From positions 930,001 through 994,000 of the forward strand of contig NZ_QBKS01000002.1 in NCBI RefSeq assembly GCF_003054285.1: a stretch of DNA of 64,000 bases. The letters are read 5' to 3'. Below, piece after piece: positions 40,645 through 49,204 of this stretch (within the stretch, counting starts at the first letter, position 1; each line of letters begins with the position of its first letter). This stretch comes from Litoreibacter ponti (GTDB lineage: Bacteria; Pseudomonadota; Alphaproteobacteria; Rhodobacterales; Rhodobacteraceae). The notes beneath the pieces were generated by a model. It ran no database searches. It had not been told where the DNA came from and worked only from the letters and a program-made list of their open reading frames with translations. The position numbers and the translations under genes were made by a program.

Positions 40645-41486
40645 GCGTCCCGATCATCCGCACACTTGCGGAGCTGCGCGAGGCGGTCAGCACTTGGAAA
40701 GCCACGGGCGACAGCGTCGGTGTCGTGCCCACGATGGGCGCGTTGCATCAGGGCCATTTGAGCCTTGTTAGGGCCGCCAAGGCGGGCTGCGACCGCGTGA
40801 TCGTCACGATTTTCATTAACCCAAAGCAGTTCAACAACCCCGAGGATTACGAGAAATACCCGCGCACCGAACAGGACGACGCGCGCAAATTGGAGCCGTT
40901 CGAAGTCGACGCAGTCTATGTCCCGGACGGCGCGCAGATGTATCCCGAAGGCTTCAACACGACGGTCTCTGTCGATGGGCTGACGGATGTGCTTTGCGGC
41001 GCGCATCGGCCCGGTCATTTCGATGGGGTCGCGACCGTCGTCTCCAAACTGTTCCTGCAAAGCCAGGCGGACCGGGCGTATTTCGGCGAAAAGGATTTTC
41101 AACAACTGCAGGTCGTCACCCGCATGGCGCGCGATTTGGACATGCCGATCGAGGTCGTAGGATGCCCAACCATCCGGGAGGAAGACGGCCTGGCGATGTC
41201 GTCGCGCAACCTGCTCTTGTCCGACCGCGCACGCACATGGGCCCCGGAGCTGAACGCCGCAATGGAAGAAATGGCCGAAGGCCTGCTGGCAGGCGTCGAC
41301 ATTCAGGAGCTGCGATCGAAGGCTATTGCGCGGATCAAGCGGGCGGGATTCACCGAGGTCGAATATCTAGACCTGCGGGCCTGCGACACGCTTGAAGAGC
41401 TTAACGCACCGACCCGGCCCGCCCGCCTGCTGGCGGCCGCGTGGCTCGCCGGGGTGCGACTGATCGACAACATCGCTGTCGGTTGA
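40641..41486 (+). CDS. panC: Pantothenate synthetase
   Basis: It ligates pantoate and beta-alanine with ATP. The 281-residue protein has the HIGH-like PTMGALHQGHLSLVRAA motif, GEKDFQQLQVVTRMARDL and the KMSKS-like AMSSRNLLLSDRAR. The GTG start sits inside the panB stop (GTGA). The stop abuts the convergent GT41 gene (TGATCA). Confidence 0.96.
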   Translation: MSVPIIRTLAELREAVSTWKATGDSVGVVPTMGALHQGHLSLVRAAKAGCDRVIVTIFINPKQFNNPEDYEKYPRTEQDDARKLEPFEVDAVYVPDGAQMYPEGFNTTVSVDGLTDVLCGAHRPGHFDGVATVVSKLFLQSQADRAYFGEKDFQQLQVVTRMARDLDMPIEVVGCPTIREEDGLAMSSRNLLLSDRARTWAPELNAAMEEMAEGLLAGVDIQELRSKAIARIKRAGFTEVEYLDLRACDTLEELNAPTRPARLLAAAWLAGVRLIDNIAVG

Positions 41487-43694
41487 TCAGATCGAAATAT
41501 CGGCGGGGGCCTGCCCGTCCCGCCAGCGTGCATGGGCCGCTTCGAACCCGGCCTCGAGCGCACGGGTGTAGCCTTCGGTATCGAACAGCGGCAGCTTAAG
41601 CCGCTTTGTCTCCAGATGGGTGCGCAGCGCAGCGCGGCGGTCCGGCGCTTGGGCCAATTCGAGGATCAATGCCTCGTATTCTGCCTCGGTCTCGCAAATC
41701 AACTCATCCAGCCCCACCGCGCCGAGCAGGCTTGCGCAGACACGCGCCGCGAACTGGCGTCCGCGCAGGGTGATCACCGGCACGCCCATCCACAGCGCGT
41801 CGCTGCCGGTGGTATGGGCATTATAGGCAAACGTATCGAGGAAAAGATCGGCATGAGCGTGGCGGGCCAGATGCGCGTCGTTTGAAGCGCGTGGGGCAAA
41901 GACCAAGCGGTCGGGGTCAACCCCCGCCGCGATGGCCTGCGCGCGAAGGTTCTCCTTCGCCCAAGCGTTGCTTTCAAGCAGCCACAGCACCGCGCCATCG
42001 ACCGCCAAAAGCACCCGCATCCAGATCGCCCATTCCCGCAGCGTGATCTTGTAAGCGCTGTTGAAACAGCACAACACCACGCCATCCTCCGGCAAGCCGT
42101 GATCCGCCCGGCTCCCGGCGTCTCGCGGGACGGCACGGCGGTTGTCGTTGGGCTGGTAGCAATGCGGCAGCGCGATCAGCGCCTCGCTGACATGGGCGCG
42201 CTCGGACGGGGGCACCAGCATCGGATCGACCACGATGTAGTCCATGAAACCCGCCCCGGACGTGCCCGGAAAACCGAGGTAATTGACCTGCACCGGCGCA
42301 ATCCTCCGGGCAAACAGCGCGCTGCGGGAATGTTGGGTGTAGCTCGTCAGATCGACGGCGATATCCAGCTTGTCGTCGTTGATGCGCCGTGCAGCCTCTG
42401 CATCACTGAGCGCGCGGATGTCAGTGAAATTCGAGAATTCCCCAGCCAGCGCGGCACGCATGTCATCGCCCGTGTCGGGGCCGAATGAGTATCCATAAAG
42501 CTCAAATCGGGAGCGATCATGGACGGCCAAAGTCCCCGAAATGAGCCGTGCGACCGGGTGGTTGCGAAAATCGGCTGAGAAGTAACCGATGCGAAGCTTT
42601 TCGGGCCTTGCAGAGGCGACCGCAACCGGGCGTGGAGCACCTTCGCCGAAGACGGCGTCCGCGTAGGTCTTCGCCCGGGCCAGCTGCCGCTCCGGCGCGT
42701 CCTCCATCGCAAGGAGCGTCAGCGGCGGTATCTCGTCCCCGGCGCATCCAAGCTCCGTCGTCTCTGCAAGTAAGTCGAATGCCCGCCAGTCACACAAATG
42801 GGTCATCTGATGCAGCCGCTGCGCCTGCGCCATGGCGTGATCCGGATCAGCCTCAACCGCTTTCTTGTAGGCCGCGACCGCTTCGTCCAGACGACCCATT
42901 TTCTGCAGGACCGTGCCGAGGTTATTCAGCGTCGCCGCATCATTTGGGGCAAGATCAACGGCTCGGCGCAGGGCGTCTTCGGCGGGCGCGAGTTGCCCCA
43001 GCGCCTGCAGCGTGTTGCCAAGGTTGTTAAGGGCGGCGATGAAATTCGGCTTTGCCTTCACGGCAGCGCGATAGTGATCAACGGCGTCCTGCAGGCTGCC
43101 GGAGGCCTTTAGGACCAGCCCGTAATTGTAATGCGCATTCGCGTGGGTCGGATCGCGCTTCAGCGCCGTCTGATAGGCGGCGATTGCCTTGTCGTTGCGC
43201 CCCTGCGCCTGATGGATATTGCCAAGATTGGTCCAGATTTCCGGATCTTGCGGGCGCAGCTTGGCGGCGTTCTTGAAGGCCTGCTCTGCTCCTTTCACAT
43301 CGCCTGCATCCTGCAACGCCGTGCCGAGGCCGTTCCATGCCTCCGGGTATCGCTCGCGCAGTTTGATCGCGGACCGAAAGGACCGCACGGCCTTTTCGGG
43401 CTCGCCCATCGCGCGCAACGCAAGGCCCAGATTGTTATGCCCCGCGGGACGCCCCGGCTCCGCCAGAACGGCGGCTCTGAAATTGACCTCTGCCTGCTTG
43501 GCCTGCCCCAGTTCCATCTGCGCCGCACCGATCAGGGTCAAGGCGGGCACCGAGCCGCGCACGGCCTTCGGCAACGTCTGCGCCCCGCGCAGAACATCGG
43601 CAAAGCGGCGCTGCCGGTAGAGCGATTTCAGCCCCGCGAGCGGATCACCGCCAGTGGGTCCGCCCCCCGTTTTTTTCGGAAATATCGGAGCCAT
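41487..43694 (-). CDS. TPR protein with GT41 (O-GlcNAc transferase-like) domain
   Basis: The 735-residue protein has about seven tetratricopeptide repeats (residues 50-290, each with the A-W/H-N-N-L-G pattern). The catalytic domain of family GT41 follows: YFSADFRNHPVARLI with the His379 that aligns with the catalytic-pocket His of human OGT, FNSAYKITLREW with Lys549 in place of OGT's UDP-contacting lysine, and HTTGSDALWMGVPVITLRG. It would transfer a sugar from a UDP-sugar to Ser/Thr of protein targets, as in bacterial SPINDLY/OGT relatives. No signal peptide. The target and donor are unknown. Confidence 0.9.
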   Translation of the reverse strand: MAPIFPKKTGGGPTGGDPLAGLKSLYRQRRFADVLRGAQTLPKAVRGSVPALTLIGAAQMELGQAKQAEVNFRAAVLAEPGRPAGHNNLGLALRAMGEPEKAVRSFRSAIKLRERYPEAWNGLGTALQDAGDVKGAEQAFKNAAKLRPQDPEIWTNLGNIHQAQGRNDKAIAAYQTALKRDPTHANAHYNYGLVLKASGSLQDAVDHYRAAVKAKPNFIAALNNLGNTLQALGQLAPAEDALRRAVDLAPNDAATLNNLGTVLQKMGRLDEAVAAYKKAVEADPDHAMAQAQRLHQMTHLCDWRAFDLLAETTELGCAGDEIPPLTLLAMEDAPERQLARAKTYADAVFGEGAPRPVAVASARPEKLRIGYFSADFRNHPVARLISGTLAVHDRSRFELYGYSFGPDTGDDMRAALAGEFSNFTDIRALSDAEAARRINDDKLDIAVDLTSYTQHSRSALFARRIAPVQVNYLGFPGTSGAGFMDYIVVDPMLVPPSERAHVSEALIALPHCYQPNDNRRAVPRDAGSRADHGLPEDGVVLCCFNSAYKITLREWAIWMRVLLAVDGAVLWLLESNAWAKENLRAQAIAAGVDPDRLVFAPRASNDAHLARHAHADLFLDTFAYNAHTTGSDALWMGVPVITLRGRQFAARVCASLLGAVGLDELICETEAEYEALILELAQAPDRRAALRTHLETKRLKLPLFDTEGYTRALEAGFEAAHARWRDGQAPADISI

Positions 43695-43704
43695 GGGAAA
43701 CGTT

Positions 43705-44982
43705 CTAAGCTGGATCGAGCAGGTCGACCAGAACCAGCGCCATCACCTTGGCACTGTCGAGCATGTCGTCGACGCCGACATATTCGTCCGGCTTATGCGC
43801 CAGCTCCAGCAGGCCCGGACCGTAGGCGATGCAATTGTCGAGCTTGCCAATCCGGTCGATATGCTTCTGGTCGTATGTTCCGGGCGAGACGACATATTCC
43901 GCCTCGCGGCCCAGCACGTCCCCAATGGCCTGCGCGACGGAGGTCACCACGGGCGCGTCTTTGGGGGCCATTGTCGGCTCAATCGACCAGATCTCGTTCA
44001 GGTCGTAGCGGAATGTCTCCCGCTCGGCGGCGACCTTGTCGAGCACGGCGCGTACCTCGCCCTCGACCTCGGCCTTGGTTTCTTCCATCAGGTAGCGCCG
44101 GTCGATGATCATCTTGGCATGATCCGGAACGCAGGCGGATGGAAGACCGGTGAAATCCGGCTGAGGCTCCGCCTGCCCACCGTGCAGCGAATTGATGTTG
44201 AGCGTGGAGGATCGCGCGCCGACCGGCACCACCGGCATCGCGGTTTTCTTCCGGGACAGGGCCGGGAACAGGCTCGCCTCCATCTCCGCGATCACGGCGC
44301 CCATGTGACGTACGGCGCAGTCTCCCAGAAATGGCATCGAGCCATGGGCGATTTCGCCACGGGTCTCGATCTCGGCCCACCACACGCCGCGATGGCCGAG
44401 ACATATCCGATCCTTCTGCAACGGCTCAGGAATGATGACGTGTTGCACGTTGGCGTAGTGGCCGTGCTCCGCCAGATAGGCGACGCCACCATAGCCGCCG
44501 GTCTCTTCATCGGCGGTGCCGGAGATCTCGATGGAGCCTGCGAAATCCGGATGGCATTCCAGAAACGCCTCCGCCGCGATGATTGAGGCGGCGAGGCCAC
44601 CCTTCATGTCGCATGCGCCGCGCCCGTAAATCTTGCCGTCCTTTAGAGCCCCGCCAAAGGGGTCTTCCGTCCAGCCTGCGCCGACCTCGACCACGTCAGT
44701 GTGGCTGTTGAAATGCACGCAATCGCCCGGGCGGGCGCCGTCGGTCCGCGCGACAATGTTCCAGCGTGGGTAGCGGTCGCTGTCGCCGGGCGTGCCCTCG
44801 GCGCGGATCATTTGGCAGGTGAAGCCCCGCGCCTCCAGCCGCGCGCGCAGATACTCGCAAATCTCTCGGTAATTCTCCCCCGGCGGGTTCAGGGTTGGAA
44901 TGCGGATCAGCTCTTGGGTCAGCGCGATCAGATCATCGCGCTTTTCTTCGATCCGGGACATCAAATCTGAGGTCTTTGCCAT
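43705..44982 (-). CDS. M20-family ArgE/DapE-like deacylase
   Basis: The 425-residue metallopeptidase has the M20 metal ligands: FNSHTDVVEVG, GRGACDMKGGLAAS and GTADEETGGYGG, with the Glu-Glu pair acting as base and ligand, and SPGTYDQKHI near the end. The family removes succinyl, acetyl or similar groups from amino acids (acetylornithine or succinyl-diaminopimelate), but the substrate cannot be set from sequence. It starts upstream of the GT41 gene on the same strand with a 10-bp gap. The preceding gap to uvrC (56 bp) shows nothing. Confidence 0.9.
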   Translation of the reverse strand: MAKTSDLMSRIEEKRDDLIALTQELIRIPTLNPPGENYREICEYLRARLEARGFTCQMIRAEGTPGDSDRYPRWNIVARTDGARPGDCVHFNSHTDVVEVGAGWTEDPFGGALKDGKIYGRGACDMKGGLAASIIAAEAFLECHPDFAGSIEISGTADEETGGYGGVAYLAEHGHYANVQHVIIPEPLQKDRICLGHRGVWWAEIETRGEIAHGSMPFLGDCAVRHMGAVIAEMEASLFPALSRKKTAMPVVPVGARSSTLNINSLHGGQAEPQPDFTGLPSACVPDHAKMIIDRRYLMEETKAEVEGEVRAVLDKVAAERETFRYDLNEIWSIEPTMAPKDAPVVTSVAQAIGDVLGREAEYVVSPGTYDQKHIDRIGKLDNCIAYGPGLLELAHKPDEYVGVDDMLDSAKVMALVLVDLLDPA

Positions 44983-45038
44983 AGCCCTAGGCTAGGGCTG
45001 CGCACACAGAGTGCCAAGCTTCATATTGGCCAAGAAAG

Positions 45039-46937
45039 CTACCCCTTCTCATGGAAGAAGTCGTAGATGCTGCGCGCCATGGCTTCCGACACGCCCTCGA
45101 CCGAGGTCAGGTCGGCGAGGTTCGCCCGCGCCACAGCCTTGGCCGAGCCGAAATGCTGCAACAGCGCCTTCTTGCGCTTCGGGCCCACGCCTTCGATCTC
45201 GTCGAGCGGGTTTTTCATTTGCGCCTTGGCGCGCTTGGCGCGGTGGGTTCCGATGGCAAAGCGGTGGGCCTCATCCCGCAGGCGCTGGATAAAGTAGAGA
45301 ACCGGATCGTTGTGGCGCAACGCGAAAGGGCGTTTGCCGGTGCGGTGAAACTCCTCTTTGCCCGCGTCACGATCAACGCCCTTTGCCACGCCGATCATGG
45401 CGATGTCCTCGACCTCCATCTCCCGCATGATCTCGCGCACGGCAGAGACCTGCCCCGCACCGCCGTCGATGAGAAGCAGGTCCGGCCACATTTCCGTCTT
45501 GCGGTCGGGGTCTTCCTTTTGCAGCCGTTTGAAGCGGCGCTTCAGCACCTCTTTCATCATTCCGAAATCGTCGCCGGGGACCAGCTCATCGCCCTTGATA
45601 TTGAACTTGCGGTACTGGCTTTTCAGGAATCCGTCCTCGCCGGCCACGATCATTCCGCCCACAGCATTCGTGCCCTGGATGTGGGAGTTGTCGTAGACTT
45701 CGATCCGCTTCGGCGGCTCTGGCAGGTCAAACGCTTCGGCCACACCTTTCAGCAATTTCGCCTGCGTCGCACTCTCGGACATCTTGCGCGCAAGGCTTTC
45801 GCGGGCATTGCGCAGGGCGCTGGTGACAAGCTCTTGTTTCTCGCCCCGCAGCGGCACGAGAATTTCGACCTTGCGACCGATCTTCTGGCTCAGAGCTTCG
45901 GCCATCAGGTCTTCGTCTTCGATCCCGTGGGACAGGATGATCTGCCGGGGCGGTTCCTTGTCTGAATAGAATTGTCCCATGAACGCCTGCAGCACTTCGG
46001 CCTCAGCGGCATTTGCGGTCTTGGGATAGAAATCCCGGTTGCCCCAATTCTGGTTGGCCCGGATGAAGAAGACCTGAACGCAAGCCTGCCCATGTTCGAG
46101 ATGCAGCGCAATCACGTCCGCCTCGGCGACCGTTTGCGGGTTGATGCCTTGCGCCGTCTGCACCTGGGTCAGCGCGCGGATGCGGTCGCGCAGGGCGGCG
46201 GCGCGTTCGAACTCCATCTCCTCGGACGCTTTCTGCATCTCATCGGCGAGCTGTTCCTGCATGTCCGTCGAGCGACCCGACAGAAATCGCTGCGCGTCTT
46301 TCACCAACTTGCGGTAATCCGCTTCGCTGATCTTTTCGACACAAGGTGCCGAGCAGCGCTTGATCTGGTATTGAAGGCAGGGTCGCGACCGGGTTTCGAA
46401 ATCGCTGTCAGAACAGTTGCGCAGCAGGAAGGCCCGCTGCAGCTGGTTCAGCGTGCGGTTCACCGCCCCGGCAGAGGCAAAGGGGCCGTAGTAATCGCCT
46501 TTCTCGCGCTTGGCCCCGCGGTGCTTTTTGATCTGCGGGAAGGCGTGAGTCGTCGTCACCAGGATATTCGGGAAGCTTTTGTCGTCGCGCAGCAGCACGT
46601 TGAATTTCGGCTTGAGCTGCTTGATCAGGTTCTGCTCAAGCAGCAGCGCCTCGGTCTCAGTCTTGGTGGTCAGAAACATCATCGACGCGGTCTCAGAGAT
46701 CATCCGCGCGATCCGGGGGCTGTGCCCGTTCGGGTTCGCGTAGTTCGAGACGCGTTTCTTCAGGGCGCGCGCTTTGCCGACATACAGAACCCGCTGCTGC
46801 GCATCGAGCATCCGGTAGACGCCGGGTGAATTGTCGATCGTGTTCAGGTAGGACTGAATGCAGGCGTGGCCGGTGACCTTGGGTGAGGTCTCCGACGCGG
46901 TCTCGGTCTCAATTTTTGATGTTTCTGGGTCCGACAT
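45039..46937 (-). CDS. uvrC: Excinuclease ABC subunit C
   Basis: It makes the dual incision of nucleotide excision repair with UvrA/B. The 632-residue protein has the GIY-YIG N-terminal nuclease (GVYRMLDAQQRVLYVGKARAL), a Cys-rich middle (SRPCLQYQIKRCSAPCVEKI), the UVR motif (EMQKASEEMEFERAAALRDR), the RNase H-like domain (EVYDNSHIQGTNAVGGMIV, DLLLIDGGAGQVSAV) and a C-terminal HhH. The ATG lies 34 bp downstream of a hairpin in its leader. Its usual neighbours pgsA-moaD-moaE are about 17 kb away here. Confidence 0.96.
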   Translation of the reverse strand: MSDPETSKIETETASETSPKVTGHACIQSYLNTIDNSPGVYRMLDAQQRVLYVGKARALKKRVSNYANPNGHSPRIARMISETASMMFLTTKTETEALLLEQNLIKQLKPKFNVLLRDDKSFPNILVTTTHAFPQIKKHRGAKREKGDYYGPFASAGAVNRTLNQLQRAFLLRNCSDSDFETRSRPCLQYQIKRCSAPCVEKISEADYRKLVKDAQRFLSGRSTDMQEQLADEMQKASEEMEFERAAALRDRIRALTQVQTAQGINPQTVAEADVIALHLEHGQACVQVFFIRANQNWGNRDFYPKTANAAEAEVLQAFMGQFYSDKEPPRQIILSHGIEDEDLMAEALSQKIGRKVEILVPLRGEKQELVTSALRNARESLARKMSESATQAKLLKGVAEAFDLPEPPKRIEVYDNSHIQGTNAVGGMIVAGEDGFLKSQYRKFNIKGDELVPGDDFGMMKEVLKRRFKRLQKEDPDRKTEMWPDLLLIDGGAGQVSAVREIMREMEVEDIAMIGVAKGVDRDAGKEEFHRTGKRPFALRHNDPVLYFIQRLRDEAHRFAIGTHRAKRAKAQMKNPLDEIEGVGPKRKKALLQHFGSAKAVARANLADLTSVEGVSEAMARSIYDFFHEKG

Positions 46938-46971
46938 ATTTGGCTACGCGATTCCTTACCTGTCGCTGCAA

Positions 46972-46990
46972 TGTCCCGCAAAGCGGGGCA
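46972..46990 (-). promoter_or_regulatory. Hairpin in the uvrC leader
   Basis: TGTCCCGC (46972-46979) pairs with GCGGGGCA (46983-46990) around AAA, an 8-bp stem with one G-T pair, 35-53 nt upstream of the uvrC ATG. It would form in the uvrC mRNA leader. Confidence 0.5.
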
Positions 46991-46996
46991 AGAGAA

Positions 46997-47026
46997 AAGC
47001 TTTCCACTTCTTCTGTGGATAAGCTT
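46997..47026. repeat. Inverted repeat containing a consensus DnaA box
   Basis: AAGCTTTCCAC (46997-47007) and GTGGATAAGCTT (47015-47026) are inverted copies with one base inserted. The right arm contains TGTGGATAA (47014-47022), an exact match to the 9-bp DnaA box TTATCCACA on the minus strand. It lies 77-85 bp upstream of uvrC. Confidence 0.55.
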
Positions 47027-47083
47027 GTGGGGTAAAACTCGAGACCCTGAATTTATCGTTGTTTTGCAGGGTCAAACACGGAA

Positions 47084-47120
47084 TGCCTAAAAAATAGGCA
47101 ACGCACTAGGGCGTTGTTTT
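47084..47120. terminator. Two adjacent stem-loops, probably a bidirectional terminator
   Basis: TGCCTA/TAGGCA (47084-47100) is followed without gap by CAACGC (47099-47104) pairing with GCGTTG (47111-47116). On the plus strand GTTTTAAAA follows. On the minus strand, downstream of the SDR operon, CCTATTTTTT follows. The minus-strand T-run makes it a good terminator for the sppA-antiporter-SDR operon. Confidence 0.65.
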
Positions 47121-47271
47121 AAAAGGGAAAAAATAATGATACATGTCAAATACTTGAAAACATTAAGCTTTTGGTAACAGATTCGTTAAGGATTTGGCAC
47201 AGGTGGACAAGTCAATGCTGCATCCGCAAATTTCCTCCCCTGTGGCGCAAATTACGCCAAAATGGAACGAA

Positions 47272-48057
47272 CTACTCGACCCCCAGCACATCCGGGGTCT
47301 CCCACCCCAAATGCTGCCCTGCGTCGATGCAAAGTAGCTGCCCGGTCAGCGCGGGCGCGCGCAGGATATAGCCCAGCGCTCCCGCAATGTCTTCGGGGTT
47401 GGAGCCGCGACCGGAAATAGTCGCTGCGCGCTGTGCCGCGAAATGCTCCGCCGATTGCCGGCCGCCTTGCATCGTGGGTCCGGGGCCGATGGCGTTCACG
47501 CGAATGTCCGGCGCAAGAGCCTGTGCGGCGGTCCGCGTCAACGTCCACAGCCCCATTTTGGCCAGCGTGTAGGTCATGAACTCTGGCGTCAGCTTGCGCA
47601 CGCGTTGATCCGCCATGTTCACCACCGCCGCCCGTGCGATCGGCTCGCCATTCGCATCGGTGCCAGCCTTGGGCGCCTGCGCCGCGAAGCGTTGGATCAG
47701 GATAAACGGCCCCTGCAGGTTGGAACGCATATGGCGATCCCAGCTGTCCCGCGTCGCGGTTTCGATCGTGTCATGCTCGAAGATGGAGGCGTTGTTGACC
47801 AGAACTGACAGGGGCCCGCCAAGACCGCTTGCGGCAGCATCAATCAACCCTTCGGCGGCATCGAGGTCCAGCAAGTCGGCCTGAACCGCACAGGCCTTGC
47901 GCCCCATCGCGGTGATCTCGCCCACGACCCTCTCGGCCGCGTCAGAGGAAGACCCGTAATGGACCGCCACGTCGAACCCCATTTCCGCAAGCCTCAAAGC
48001 CATGGCCCGGCCAAGGCGGTTGGAGGCTCCGGTGACCAGCGCGCGTCCTTCGATCAT
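47272..48057 (-). CDS. SDR-family oxidoreductase, FolM/pteridine reductase-like
   Basis: The 261-residue protein has the TGASNRLGRAMALRLAEMG loop (Arg instead of Gly-Ile-Gly, as in the PTR1/FolM group), NNASIFEHD and the catalytic YTLAKMGL. Family members reduce dihydrofolate or pteridines with NADPH. The assignment of the substrate is tentative. It starts 10 bp after the antiporter gene and is the last gene of the operon. Confidence 0.8.
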   Translation of the reverse strand: MIEGRALVTGASNRLGRAMALRLAEMGFDVAVHYGSSSDAAERVVGEITAMGRKACAVQADLLDLDAAEGLIDAAASGLGGPLSVLVNNASIFEHDTIETATRDSWDRHMRSNLQGPFILIQRFAAQAPKAGTDANGEPIARAAVVNMADQRVRKLTPEFMTYTLAKMGLWTLTRTAAQALAPDIRVNAIGPGPTMQGGRQSAEHFAAQRAATISGRGSNPEDIAGALGYILRAPALTGQLLCIDAGQHLGWETPDVLGVE

Positions 48058-48067
48058 TTAAACGTCC

Positions 48068-49015
48068 TCAAATCTCAGTGCTCAGCACAACGATGATGTA
48101 GGCGACATATAGCGCGCAAAGCACCGTCCCCCAGCGCTTGCCCATCCTCTGATTGCGATAGACCACCGGGAACAGCATGAGCGACGCCGCGAGCATTACC
48201 CACAGATCGAAGCGGAGGAACTCCACGGGGACGGGGACTTCGCCCACAAGGCCCGCGGCGCCGATGATAAGCAAGAGGTTGAACAAGTTCGAGCCGATGA
48301 CATTGCCGAGCGCCACGTCCGCCTGCTTGCGCAGGGCGGCCATGACCGTGGTCGCGAGCTCCGGAAGCGACGTACCGATGGCGACAAGTGTCAGGCCGAT
48401 GATCGTGTCGGGAACGCCGAGCCGAGTGGCGATTGCGCTGGCATTATCCACGAGCAGGCCGGCACCCAGCGGCAGCCCCACCAGACCCGCCGCCAGAAAG
48501 GCTGCGATCTTCCACCCTTTCATGGTTGGATCGGCGCCGTCCGGGTCGAGGTCGTCGTCATTCTTGCGGCTGCTCAGCGCCTCACGGAACTGATCACCGA
48601 GGATCAGGAAGAACCCCGCAAGCAGCACGGACGCGTGCACCCAAGTGATCGGGCCCATGAAACACACCAGTATAAACAGCAGCGTCGCAGCGATCATCTG
48701 CACGAAGCTCTTTCGCGTGTCCGCGGCGCTGGCGGGAAGACCCGCAAAAAGCGCAGGAATGCCCAGCACCAGCAGAATATTGGCCGTGTTCGAGCCGACT
48801 ACGTTGCCCAGCGCCAGCCCGGGAACACCCGCCAAGACGGACTGCACGGAGATCAGAAGTTCAGGAGCCGAGGTTCCAAAGGCTACAATGGTCAGGCTGA
48901 CAATCAGCGCGGGAATACCAAGGCGCAGCGACAGGTTCACCGCTCCGCGCACCAGCGCGTCCCCGGCCACCAACAGGATGATCAAGCCGCCAACGGCCCC
49001 GACGATTTCCAGCAT
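48068..49015 (-). CDS. CaCA-family calcium/sodium antiporter
   Basis: The 315-residue inner-membrane antiporter has two inverted repeats. Each carries the alpha motif: GTSAPELLISVQSVLAGVPG with GSNTANILLVLG, and GTSLPELATTVMAALRKQAD with GSNLFNLLLIIG. These Glu and Asn/Ser residues bind cations. It moves Ca2+ (or K+) against Na+ (or H+). It starts 3 bp after the zinc-ribbon microprotein gene. Confidence 0.94.
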   Translation of the reverse strand: MLEIVGAVGGLIILLVAGDALVRGAVNLSLRLGIPALIVSLTIVAFGTSAPELLISVQSVLAGVPGLALGNVVGSNTANILLVLGIPALFAGLPASAADTRKSFVQMIAATLLFILVCFMGPITWVHASVLLAGFFLILGDQFREALSSRKNDDDLDPDGADPTMKGWKIAAFLAAGLVGLPLGAGLLVDNASAIATRLGVPDTIIGLTLVAIGTSLPELATTVMAALRKQADVALGNVIGSNLFNLLLIIGAAGLVGEVPVPVEFLRFDLWVMLAASLMLFPVVYRNQRMGKRWGTVLCALYVAYIIVVLSTEI

Positions 49016-49018
49016 CCC

Positions 49019-49201
49019 TCAGCCCTTTTTCTGGCAAGGACAGGGGCCCTTGCCGATTTTATAACTTCCGCAGTGTTTGCATTTGCTGACCGGGCCGAGG
49101 CTCTTGTCGTCGCGCTTTCCGACCTTCGGCATGCGCAGCTTGCCGAACATGGCGAGCACCGCCATGCCGATCAGGAAGAACGTGATGATCTTGACGATCA
49201 T
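49019..49201 (-). CDS. 60-residue membrane microprotein with a Cys4 zinc-ribbon tail
   Basis: The protein begins with one membrane helix (MIVKIITFFLIGMAVLAMFG), then a basic loop (KLRMPKVGKRDDKS) and a Cys-rich tail CKHCGSYKIGKGPCPC. The C-x2-C and C-x-C pairs could bind zinc or iron. It lies 3 bp after the sppA stop and 3 bp before the antiporter start, so it belongs to that operon. I do not know a function. Confidence 0.78.
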   Translation of the reverse strand: MIVKIITFFLIGMAVLAMFGKLRMPKVGKRDDKSLGPVSKCKHCGSYKIGKGPCPCQKKG

Positions 49202-49204
49202 GGC

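Larger units (their letters stand above)
46938..47271. other. AT-rich intergenic region upstream of uvrC
   Basis: The 334 bp between the FolM-like SDR stop and the uvrC start contain no gene. G+C falls to about 32% in 47101-47160. It holds a hairpin, a DnaA-box inverted repeat, a bidirectional terminator-like hairpin (each listed separately), a stem at 47043-47049/47067-47073, a perfect minus-strand TTGACA (47144-47149) and a CtrA-like TTAA-N7-GTAA at 47163-47177. It probably carries the SDR operon terminator and the uvrC promoter region. Confidence 0.7.

Noticed and set aside
46938..47271. Chromosomal replication origin in the AT-rich gap before uvrC
   Set aside because: Only one exact DnaA box is present, and none of the genes known to me as origin neighbours (dnaA, hemE, parAB) is near. 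A promoter or leader role is more economical.
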